DNA of 64,000 nt from Prochilodus magdalenae (taxonomy: Eukaryota > Chordata > Actinopteri > Characiformes > Prochilodontidae). The position numbers were made by a program, and so were the translations under genes. The notes under the pieces were generated by a model that saw only the letters and a list, made by a program, of their open reading frames with translations, had not been told where the DNA came from and ran no database searches. The stretch is taken from positions 5,001 through 69,000 of the forward strand of contig JAMWET010000063.1 in assembly GCA_024036415.1 (NCBI GenBank), written 5' to 3'. Positions within the stretch are counted from its first letter, which is position 1. Each line of letters opens with the position of its first letter. Shown piece after piece: positions 31,716 through 43,291 of this stretch.

Positions 31716-34700
31716 ATGCAGCGGGTACCGGTTCTTGCACTCGTGCTCGCGCTTTGGAGCGGGGTCGCGCGCTCAGATACACCTGCAAACTGCACCTACG
31801 AAGAGCTGCTGGGCACGTGGAACTTCCAGGTGTCTGATGTGGGACAGGACAGGAACATCAACTGCTCAGCGCCAGGTGAGCTAGGTGGGGGCTGGTCAGG
31901 TCAGGCTGACTGGGGCTACGTGGGCTCCGGTGTGTTTCTTTTCAGCAGTGTCTTCTAATGGTGTTTCTGATAATTCGGAGTGTCTAGAGGGATTAAGATT
32001 ATTTTTGAGATTTAGATGTTTGGTTTTAAGTAGCCATATGCAGTGTTTATGTGAAGCACAACTCAAAGTGGCTCTGCTCAAGATTAGTCAACTGCTTCCT
32101 CGAATGGTCCATCCCACCTTAAATGGTGCTGCGATGGGGGGGAGAAGAAGCTCAGCAGCACTAGCGCCTCATCAGACACTCTGAAACTTAAGTCATCGAA
32201 ATGACGACCCAACCAAATGCTGTCAAGTCGGTCGCTTTTGTTCGGTTAGTCGTCTGTGTAATGCTCTGTTGGCGTTATTTAAATGCTCCGCGCGGGGCTA
32301 AAGCTAAACTCGTCCTTTTCTGTTATTCCGCCTGCTAGTCTTCTGATCCACCGCACTGCATCATGGGAGTTGTAGTTTTTGCGACGCCTGTTCAGCGTTA
32401 AAAGCGTGAAACTGGTTCGCGGTGGAAACTACAACTCAGAAATATGGAGTCACTGAAAAGAGCTGAGTCAGGATTTAATCTGAGCGGTTTTAAACATGAC
32501 TCATTTCAAACGGGTTAACTCTTGCTCTCCGACGTGACGTTCAGTTAACTGGAAATTACCAAATGGCTAATAGTGTCTGTATGGTGGTTATTGTATGCCA
32601 CTTGGTACCGTCCTGTTTACAGTTGAAAGTGGCCAAAAAAGTATTGCAGTTTTTAATGTTAGGCTAAATATCTAAAATTTGAGCACTTGCAATGATGAGC
32701 AAACATTTTTGGTAATTTGAGGTTGTATTGGTTGGTTTGGCTGTCAAATACTCGCTGTTGGCTCAACCTTTATTTTATTTTTTTTTTTTATTTTTTTTTT
32801 TTTATTTTTTTTTTTTTGTGGGGTGTGATTGTATTTCAACTCTTTGTACATCAACAGATCAGATTTTTTTAATGGGCTGCTTTGGCACTTAGCATGTGTA
32901 AATTAGCTTTGTTTAGCTAGTTTTTTTAAAAAACTAGGTTTTTTAAATTTATTAATTTTTTGGATTTTTGAAGGGAACAGTTTTGGTAAGCATGATTAAG
33001 TAATCTTAAACACCCTGCATTTCTATTTAACTTTTCTACTGTCTCCTCTAGGGCCTGTGATGAAGACCATTACCGTGACCCTACAGAAGCTTTCCGTTGC
33101 TACGGACGACCTTGGCCACACTGGCTTCTTCACGCTCATCTACAACCAGGGCTTCGAGGTGGTGCTGAACGACTACAAGTGGTTCGGCTTCTTCAAGGTC
33201 AGCATTTGGTTATTGCAAGCTTCCGGTCGTTCCCTTTGGTGTCAGGTGATGCCTCGTGATTCTGATCGTCATCTCACCATCTCTGCTTCTCTAATCTAAG
33301 GGAGAACACTAAAGCAGAGCGGAACGGGGGAAGTCCAGTGTGTGCTTGTGTAAACATCTGTAATCTTAATCCTCAGTCAAGAACTTGTACTTGAGCTGCT
33401 CTCCTTTAAGGCTTACACATGCATGTGTTGCAGCACTGCAGAATCTGAGAGGGCCTGTCTGATTTCCGGTTTAGTAAAGGCTTCTCCCATCTTTCTCTGA
33501 AGTGTTGCTGATCTGGGTTAAGATTTAAACTCTTGATTGAGAAACTGACCCTAACCACTTCCTGTCAGACCCTGCTGCGCTTATTCCTGTTTTACACTGC
33601 AGCAGATAACACCTGCAGGCTGTTAAAGCCCACAGGTCCTCCAGCTTTGGTGCACATGATCAGTTATAAAGCCCTGGCTGAGTTGTGGTTTCAGGGAGAT
33701 TAGAGGAGGGGGATACTTTAATCAGAAGATTAATTATATAATGTTCTGTTTATCTCCAGTACTCTCAGCAGGGCTCGGTGGTGACCAGTTACTGTGACCA
33801 GACGCTGCCGGGTTGGGCTCATGATGTTCTGGGGAATAACTGGGCGTGTTTTACAGGGAAGAAGATCCAGTCTCTTAAACCCAAACCTGCCTACATGCCC
33901 GCACAAACCCTTGCAAACAACCCGTAAGTGTGGATGGTGGTGGGGATGAAGGTGTTGGTGGTGTAGTGATGCTGCTGATTTTAATAATCATGATGCTAAT
34001 TCATAAATAATTATCGATAATGATGAACAATGATATTTGAGTTGTGCTAATAAATCTAACAAATAATTAATGAATATGGAACTTGATAGATAAAGTAATG
34101 ATTGATGGTGATGGAAGAAAATTAAATATTATTTGGATGGTGCTATTAATGAGAATTATAATAACTGATGGATAAATCATATGAATATTTGTGTTGAAGG
34201 TTCCTGCAGATGTACAAGTACGACATGGACTTTGTGGAGAGGATTAACTCTGTACAGAACTCATGGAGAGCTACAGCATACAAAGAGCATGAGACCTTCA
34301 CCATCCAGCAGCTCATGCGGAGAGCGGGAGGGTGGTCATCGCGTGTCCCACAGTAAGTATACATGCATACGTGTGAATATAGATTTTTATTTATGGTTTA
34401 AATTTGTATTTCTTCCGGGAGCGTCATGAGAGATCCCGAAGGCATGTCAGCAACCAGTAGCTGTTTTCACAATACAGCACATACAAATGTGTACACAGAA
34501 GTCTAAATTACAAAAGTTTAAATATAACTGTAGAAAAATGAAATACCAGAGAAACTAGTGTAATGTGTACGGGGTGCAGATAAGTGACAATACTGAAACA
34601 TAACCATGTACGTGTATTGGTATTTGAGTGTCCAGGACTGCAGATGTGCATGTAAATAAACCCTCTGATTGGACATTAGATTCTGTCCTCTTCCCTCTGT

Positions 34701-36288
34701 GGAGTGAATGAGCATGAGGTGACTGACTCTAGTTCTCCGTCTCCTGACGTCTGACTGTTCTAACTGGGCTGACTTGTCTCTGCAGGCGTGTCCGTCCAGC
34801 CCCTGTCACTGCGGAGATGCTGAAGATGGCGGCTGCTCTGCCAGAGCACTGGGACTGGCGAGACGTCAACGGAGTTAATTTTGTCAGTCCGGTCCGCAAC
34901 CAAGGTGTGTCCCGGGCCTGGGTCACGGGGTGACTGAAGAGTAACATGATGGCTATGCATAGAGGGTGATCTTGGTGTTTGGGGAAGCTGACAGAACGTG
35001 GCATTGAATTCAACTTTATGCCAGTACAGGGGTTACACAGCAACTGAACCTGGCCAGGCTCCTTCTCCAGGAGAGTAGTGATGTATATTTATGTATCTAT
35101 GTGGTTTGTAAAGATGAACCATTGTATTTGGGTGTATATGACCATTGTAGAGTCATAGTTTCTGAAGATCTACAGTTTCAGACCGGTTTTATACCAGAGT
35201 TCCTGTTGGATTAGTTTGTTAGGTGGGCGTGTGCCTCTGCAAGATGACTTAACACTGTATGGAATAGAACATCTGGTTTGTGTGAAGACGAACTAACCCA
35301 GTGCACTTCACTGCTTTATCAAAGATCTTTGTTTTGTGAAATATGGGCCCTTAAAGTGCGCTCTCTGAATCAGTTTGTCTCCAGAAAGGTTGAATATGAC
35401 TCATTAGCTCAGCTGTGGTTCAGTTTAACCATAGTTTTAAACCCGAATGAGTAACATGGTGGGGGTGGGGAGGTTAAACTCTTACTGCTGTGTTTTTTGT
35501 TTTTAACTAAACCCTAATGCTGTCAAGCATCTACCACTAGATGGTGCCGAAGTTAACTGCAGTTTATTTTAAAACTGCTAAAGATGTGGCTTTACTGGGG
35601 TTTGGGCAAGATTAACATTTCCAGTTTGGATATTAATATTCCATACCTAGGCCTGTATTACTTCCATCAGTGCACCGGGGGTTTGTATGTGATGCTGTAG
35701 TGCTTAAATACATGGTGGTACCATAATCATCTAGAGGAAGCTTAATCACTGGATCATCTGTGCAGTGGTAATGTCCTTATAAAGGAATAGCTTTAACTGG
35801 ACCTAATTTCACAGTTTTAGGTTTAGTGCCATATAAACTTGTGCGTGTTGGAGTGATCAGTTTTTTAACGTGCCATGGTGTCCACTGTAGCAGCTAGTTA
35901 CCTTTTTATCTGAAGCGGTGTTTAAAAACGAGATTAGACTACTGCTAAGCTAATGACTACAACAGCTTATACTGGGTCCTACAGTACATACTTGTGTCTC
36001 TCTGCAGCGTCGTGCGGAAGCTGTTACTCCTTCGCCTCAATGGGGATGCTGGAATCCAGGATCAGAGTCTTAACCAACAACTCGGCCACTCCCACCTTCA
36101 GCCCTCAGCAGGTCGTCTCCTGTTCACAGTATTCACAAGGTACTTCATTACACTGTATATACGTTACTGCACTCTCACTGTGCTATCGTCCAGAAATGCT
36201 GCATTGTAAATGGTCATAATCCCTGTTTCGGGAGATCTACAGTTTCAGACTAGTGTTGCACCAGTTTGGGTTATGCTAGGCTAAAGGA

Positions 36289-36350
<62 letters not shown>

Positions 36351-36920
36351 GTAATGAATTCCAACATGGTTGCACCCCTGTTTATAGTGACTATGTCTAA
36401 TGTGGTGGGGTTCTCTCCAGGGTGTGATGGCGGTTTTCCATACCTGATTGGTAAATACATCCAGGATTTCGGAATCGTGGAGGAGAAGTGTTTTCCCTAC
36501 ACGGCTGCGGACTCCCCATGCAAGGTCCCAGCTGCCTGTGTGCGTCACTACACCTCCGAGTATCACTACGTGGGTGGCTTTTACGGTGGCTGCAGTGAGA
36601 CCGCGATGATGCTGGAGCTGGTGAGGGACGGCCCTCTGGGTGTGGCTTTTGAGGTCTACGGCGACTTCATGAGCTATAAGGAGGGTATCTACCACCACAC
36701 GGGCCTGCGTGACACCGTCAACCCCTTCGAGCTCACCAACCACGCCGTGCTGCTGGTGGGCTATGGCCGCTGCCACAAAACCGGAGAGAAGTACTGGATC
36801 GTCAAGAACAGCTGGGGTACCAACTGGGGGGAGAATGGCTACTTCCGAATCCGCCGTGGGTCGGATGAGTGTGCCATCGAGAGCATCGCCGTCTCTGCCA
36901 CACCCATCGTGAAGCTGTGA
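31716..36920 (+). CDS. ctsc: Cathepsin C (dipeptidyl peptidase I)
   Basis: Lysosomal papain-family cysteine protease that removes N-terminal dipeptides and activates granule serine proteases (family knowledge). Exons: 31716-31875, 33052-33197, 33760-33923, 34200-34352, 34786-34904, 36008-36139, 36421-36920, giving 457 residues (human 463). The start ATG gives a signal peptide of about 20 residues ([17 protein letters not shown]) followed by [15 protein letters not shown], the exclusion domain whose N-terminal Asp blocks the active-site cleft. [20 protein letters not shown] starts the catalytic region. Catalytic Cys253 is in [10 protein letters not shown], His399 in [11 protein letters not shown], and Asn421 in [17 protein letters not shown]. 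The protein ends [15 protein letters not shown]. All seven splices keep phase. The acceptor at 34199/34200 is chosen because the nearby CAG at 34209 would break the frame. Confidence 0.97.
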
Positions 36921-37761
36921 GGAGATTAGATCTATGCACCCGCCTGAATTATCTTAGTGATTAAATTATGATTTTCCTTTTCCTTGATGAGTTAAAGCGA
37001 TAGTTTGGTGGGAAGGGAAAGTGGGGTCATCCTACCCACCGTCCCATTAATTACCCAATCTCGACTAATCGACTGCGTTTGGGAAATGGTGGGCAGTTTA
37101 GATTTTTGTCTGGTCTGTTGCTTGAAGCGTACCTGTGCTGCTTTGTGCCTGTAGGAGTTTTAAGGGAAAATGGCCACACTGCTCTAGTGTCAGTTCTTCT
37201 AAAAGCCTTCTCAGGTAAGGCTGCACCTCGATCATAGACGTCTAAGGCGTGAGGGCGAGGGTCATTTTAGTTTTTAAATGTCCGTTAGTGAGTCAGATCC
37301 ATCGGGCCCTTCTCATTTGGTTGTTTTTCTGCTATGCTGCCTTTCAGAAGGTCGGGTCTGATATTTTAAGGGATTATTAGCTTTGCCAGGGTTTTGAAAG
37401 GGATCGTCTGTTAGCATCCACCAGGGTTTAGCCATGGCCCTCAAATATCCCAGCACTCCAGTTCACTGGCTAAGCCTTGTTGCTAGCTGTGGCTGCTTTA
37501 CAAAAAGGGAAGTGTTTCCTCACTCATTAAGCTCTGAGTCTGTAGTGTCGGACAAATCACAGGTTTGGTTCAGTGTTTGTTTTTCCCATCACAGTTGTGG
37601 GGATTTTTTCTTTTTTTTTTTTTTTTCTTTTAGCAGGGGCCTGACCATCTAGCTGTGCCTGTAAAATAATCTTGCGGGATTTTATTTCACTGAATACTTC
37701 TGGAGATTATCCACCTGGACGAGTTTTGTACCGAATGTTTGTCTTTTTGTTTTATATGTCC

Positions 37762-37767
37762 AATAAA
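37762..37767 (+). terminator. ctsc polyadenylation signal
   Basis: AATAAA in CCAATAAAAGCTGC, 842 bp after the stop, followed about 25-50 bp later by GT-rich sequence (TTGTCTTTGTGGATG). It is a good candidate for the end of the ctsc 3' UTR, which includes a T-run at 37610-37630. Confidence 0.7.
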
Positions 37768-40173
37768 AGCTGCTTTTAAAGTTTTGGATTGTCTTTGTGG
37801 ATGTTTAAGCCTTTTTACTCTTTACTGAGAGATATTGGATTAATGCTAGGCACTACAATAGCTAACAAGTAATGAAAGCAAATGCCCATCCGTTAGCATG
37901 GCTAGGATTAGCATGGTGCTAACTTGGGGTGACCAGATTTCTCTTTTCCAGACGCAGTTGCTGTTTGGCCTGACAGGCATTTTGTCCCGGGCTTGTTTTG
38001 GCCGACAGAGTTGTGCTACGGTCTAGTTTTACTACTTGCTGGTCTAGTTTTAGAGAACTCTGGTGTATAGCGCCACCAGAAGTCAGCAAGGTCTTCCAAG
38101 ACATGACCCAGGGATTAAAGCAGAGGAGGGGATGCGACTCGTACCAGCAGGTGATGGATAGGCAGCCTGATCTGTGTACAACGTGAGTGTTGAGGAATGT
38201 AGCAGATCTGCAAATTCCAATATGATCTTAAGTGCATATTCCTGAAGTGGGTTGTAGTTTGTGGCGATCGACCAGGGTGTGGGCTATAGTCATGGGTCTC
38301 TTTACTAGAGACACATTTGCTAGGAATATGGATTCATAGACTTGTGCAACTTGACCTTGGATATTTGCAACTTAACCTTCCATATTTCTTTAGTTACCTC
38401 AAGTGTATATTAGTGTACTTTAGTATGTATGGTATATGTACTTTAATGCAAATGAACTCTTTTCAAGCACTTTGTTCTTAGAATCACAAGTGCATTTTAC
38501 CAGAGTAGTGCAACTTAGAAGTATACTTGGTGTTTATGTATAAGTTAATGTACTTTAATATCTACTTAAGGATCTCAAAATGAATCAGTGTCTCAGTAGT
38601 ACAGTGAAGTACTGGTAGTTCTAGTTAAGTGTATATTGCACTAATTGTATTTAGCCTACTAAGTACATACTGTATAAAAGTAGCACACATTCGGTACATG
38701 AGTTCAACCAAGTACACTTAAGTAACGTTAATGGTATTGGGTTTTTTTTTTTTTTTCTCCTGGGATGGTCAAAATACAAGAACAGGAACTGCTTTCTCTT
38801 TATTTCTTAGGTAAAATAATATGGGGAAATTCCAGTGAGTTGACCTGGAAATGTCACTGGTTGTCATTTCTGAAATTTGGCCACCTTAACGCATGACTAA
38901 ATAATCACAAACTTCCCTCACAGCATGTGGAGATATCCAGTAATCTCTAATAGACTTACACTGTTCTCTATAAACATTGACTGAAGTAGATTAGCATGGG
39001 TAAAACAGCAGTAGATGTTAGCAGTTAGCCTCTTGCATGTTTTGCCTGCGCTTCGTTATTTTACATAGTACTGGACTATAATCTTTTTGAATCAAAGATT
39101 TGGGGCTCTGTTGTGTTTGGCTAGGATAATGTCCTAGATGGCCTAATCAGACTGGCTAAACCATGTACTGCACCTCTAAACCTCAGCACTCAAACTCAAA
39201 GCAGCCCGGTTTGATGGAAAACTGCTCAATCTGGCAACAAAACAAAAGCGTGACGTCAGTTTGATTAGGAAAGCCAGGTCTACTTTAGATTAGCAACATG
39301 TCCAGTCTAAAAAGTTCAAGTTTCTTTTCATTTTATTTCCGTTATTAATCCTAAAATAAATTATTTTTGACTTTTTTTGTTTTGTTAAAATGAGATTTAA
39401 TAACAAAGAAAAATAAATACATTTTGGAAAATAGTGTTATATGAATAAATCAGTAGTCCTATATGATGCAAAATGATTTTAGAAGTAATCTGTTATAGTT
39501 ATTTAATACCAGGAATTGTGATAGAACACAATCTAATAAAATATACCTACAGATAATTTAATTATAGATAATTTACTGTCTTAGTAATAAACACTAAGTT
39601 ATTTTAGTTCATTAAATTCTAGAACTGGAGCTATTAATTCTATAAGTAAATATTTATTAATTTGTTTTATTGATTGTGTTTACTCCCCATTAACGCTCCT
39701 TTACGCCTGCTCTGATTTATTTAGTGTTCGGGGGCCTCATTGGCTCTTGGGGTCAAACTGGTAGGAAGCATGTGACCTTTTGACCTCAGTCCCATGTCTC
39801 TCTCACTAGTCACAAGTTTTTAACTCCTCCCTGCTCCTCCTCCTTCTCCTCATCCTCCTCCTCCTCCCTCCTCCTATTCCGAACAACTACGAGGGTGTTC
39901 CAGGCACAATTCCTCTACTCTCTCCTTCCCTCATTCACCTCTACGCATACCGAGTGGCCTGAAGCACCACGGCAGGATTCAGCAGCGCCGATCAGCATCT
40001 ACAAGTGTCCAGCAGCATCCACCACCGTCTTTCAGCGTGCAGCAGCCTCAATCAGCGCCCACCGTTGTCCAGCAGCATCTGTTGCCATCCACCGGACTCT
40101 GTCAGAGCCCACCAGGATCCACCAGCGTCTGTCAGTGGCCACCAGCGTCTGTTAGTGTCCAGCATTCTCCGTC
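37768..40173. other. ctsc-rab38 intergenic region and rab38 5' UTR
   Basis: 38400-38720 is loosely repetitive (GTACTT/AAGTGTA words). 39300-39700 is AT-rich with nothing recognisable. 39769-39776 is an E-box. 39830-39880 is CCTCCT-rich, as in many promoters without a TATA box. 39960-40170 holds degenerate CAGCAGCATCCACC / CCAGCGTCTGTCAG repeats in the likely 5' UTR. Confidence 0.5.
39769..39776. promoter_or_regulatory. M-box-like E-box upstream of rab38
   Basis: CATGTGAC, 398 bp before the start codon. Mammalian RAB38 is a pigment-cell gene controlled by MITF, which binds (T)CATGTGA(C) sites (established knowledge). Function here is inferred. Confidence 0.4.
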
Positions 40174-43100
40174 ATGCACCAGCAACTCCAACATCACCAG
40201 CAGCCGCAGCAGAAAGAACACTTGTATAAAATCCTGGTCATCGGTGACCTTGGGGTAGGAAAGAGCAGCATCATCAAACGCTACGTCCACCACAACTTCT
40301 CCCCCAATTACAGAGCCACGATCGGCGTGGACTTTGCCCTCAAGGTGCTGAACCTGGAGCAGGAGACCATCCGACTCCAGCTATGGGACATTGCAGGTAA
40401 ACAGGACTCTCGGAAAACAGCACTGGCCTCCTCAGATAACCATAGAACACACCGTGACTACTATGCAGACATTATGAATCATGCTAGACACTTTAGACCG
40501 TAGAGCATATCGTCACTGTCCAATGAAAAACATGTATCTCCATTTTTTGACGATTTTTCCTTTTATGTATCATTTGATTACATGAGCTGCTGTTTACACT
40601 GTGTGTGAATTTCATGACGAATGGATGAAAAGAAATGGCCCAAAAATCGCTTGGAAAACGTCTGGTTCCATTGACTTACATTAGAATTCAGTTAGGTATT
40701 GGCCTCTCCTGTAAAGTTGCTATTTTGGAGATACTTGTTTTTCTTTGGACAGCGACGATATTGTAACTACATTACAGGCAGTACTGACCGTCTCAGGTAC
40801 TTCAGTGGAACCCATAGTAACTACAGTGTGGACAGGAATGACCATTATTAATATTTTTGACTGTAATATTTAATGTAACTGCTAAACAGACAGTGCTGAC
40901 GGTCTCAGATGCTTCAAACTGTAGGACATATTGTAACTACAGCACAGACAGAACTGACCATCTCAGATGCTTAAGACTGTAGGACATACAGTAGCCACAC
41001 TACAGACACTACTGACCGTCTCTGATACCTTAGACTGTAGGACATATTGCATCTATAGTGTTAGCTGTACTGAACGTCTCAGACTCTTCAGAATGTGAAA
41101 CATAATGTAACTACAATACAGACAATACTGACCATCTTGGACACATCAGACTCTAGATCATTTGGTGACCACAGGACAGGACCGTCTCCGGTGTCTAAGA
41201 CTGTAGAACGTTTGGTAACACCAGTATCAGCAGTACTGACTATCTTAGATCCCTCAGACTGTTAGACATGCTGTAACAACAGTCTAGACAACACTGACCA
41301 GCTAATTCTGGCTCTGCAGGCTCTAGCACATGACATGACGGTCACTGTGACCTAAAATAGTTACGGAAGCTGTATTTGGTTGAACCTGCTAAAACTGGGC
41401 GGATGACCAGCGTTCGTCCCAGGAGTGTTCGGCTGAATTCAGTGCTGAAGTGTAGCGCAGGAACGCGCAGGTTTCCTATAGACACGTATGAGAGATTTGA
41501 TAGCAGGACAGAGTAAATAACCGTTCAGCCGTGTTCGGTGATAAAGAGTAAACTTGGTCTTCAGAGACTGTTCCCATTTTCATTCCCAGGTCAGGAGAAC
41601 CCTTGTCCATTCCCTAGAGTACTCCTCTGCCTGCGTTCTGCGGAGTGTTTACTTCCTTGGGTTCTAATGAAAACGCTCGGCTGCTTGTGTACTGAAGAGT
41701 GTATGTGGATGAAGTTGGTTTGCTAGACGTCTAGAATGGTGAGCTAGTGGTGCAGAGCTCGCTGAGGATATTGGAGCACAGCCTCTATCTTCTTAAAGTC
41801 ACTGGACGTCTGGAATCCTCACATGAGAATTCTTTGAGCCTCTCTGTTGCTCGCGGCCGGCCGAGCCTCGCACAGTCCGCCTGAGAGAGGTCATGTGTCT
41901 CTGGCTCATGTGAGGGAGATTTCCAGAGAGGGAGAGAGAGAGAGGGAGAGGAGGAGAGAGAGATGGAAAGAGAGCAGGCATACAGATGAAAACATTAGAA
42001 GACCACAATGAATTACAGAACCTGAAAGACACCTGGTTACAGTCATTTGGATCTTCTCCACACATTCTGTATGCACAGGGTCGAATTTTTTGTAGTTGAC
42101 TACTAACAATTTTAAAGATCTTCATGTAAGTTATGGCGGTACCCACAATAAGGCGTTTCCAATTTAAATAATTAAAGGTTTATATAAGTAACATAAATAA
42201 CGTAACTACCGGTATAGCGGGTAATAACTGAGACTCTGTAGGGTCCACAGATACGTAGAGTAATATACGTTACGAGCCATACCCATCAATGCAGTTCTTA
42301 ACAGAGCCATTGTAGATTTTAAAGCTGACTGTGTTTCTTTGTAAGTTTTTTTTTCTTTTGGCCATTCCTCAATTCCTTATTAACTCACGAGTGAGACCGA
42401 TCTAAACTACAGCTTACAGCTCAAAGAACAGAGGTTGGCTGAGTTCAAGATGTGGCTCTTTTTTCCAAAGAGCATTGTGCTTCACTTCTTCCTGGAACTG
42501 TGCTGTATGAATAGAATTCTCAAACGTATACGGGATCATGTGAAAAAGAAGAGAACTAGTGAAGAGCCTTTCTTCTTCGCTGCCAAAGGGCTCAGAGCAA
42601 AACACAGCACTTTATTTAAATTTAAATACTACAGTACCGGGCATAGGGGCAGGGAGCAAGAGCAGTCCGTACAATTCATAGGGTCAGTAGCTCCTCAGAT
42701 TTCGTAGGGTCAAAATGGTCCGCAAACTCAGTAGGGCCAGTGGTTCCTCAGACTCAGTAGGGTCAATGGTTCCTCAGACTCAGTAGGGCCAGTGGTTCCT
42801 CAGACTCAGTAGGGTCAATGGTTCCTCAGACTCAGTAGGGCCAGTGGTTCCTCAGACTCAGTAGGGCCAGTGGTTCCTCAGACTCAGTAGGGCCAGTGGT
42901 TCCTCAGACTCTGTAGGGTCAATGGTTCCTCAGACTCAGTAGGGTCAATGGTTCCTCAGACTCAGTAGGGTTAATGGTTCAACAGACTCAATAGGGTCAA
43001 TGGTTCCTTAGACTCTGTAGGGTCAATGGTTCCTCAGACTCAGTAGGGCCAGTGGTTCCTCAGACTCAGTAGGGCCAGTGGTTCCTCAGACTCAGTAGGG

Positions 43101-43257
43101 TCAATGGTTCCTCAGACTCAATAGGGTCAATGATTCCTCAGACTCAATAGAGCCAATGGTTCCTCAGACTCAGTAGGCCTAATGGTTCCTCAGACTCAAT
43201 AGGGTCAATGGTTCCTCAGACTCTGTAGGGTCAATGGTTTCTCAGACTCAGTAGGGT

Positions 43258-43291
<34 letters not shown>

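Noticed and set aside
40397..40503. Continuation of the Rab38 frame past residue 75 to a stop at 40503
   Set aside because: The sequence after GTAAAC has no Rab similarity, whereas splicing to 47572 restores WDIAGQERFGNM.
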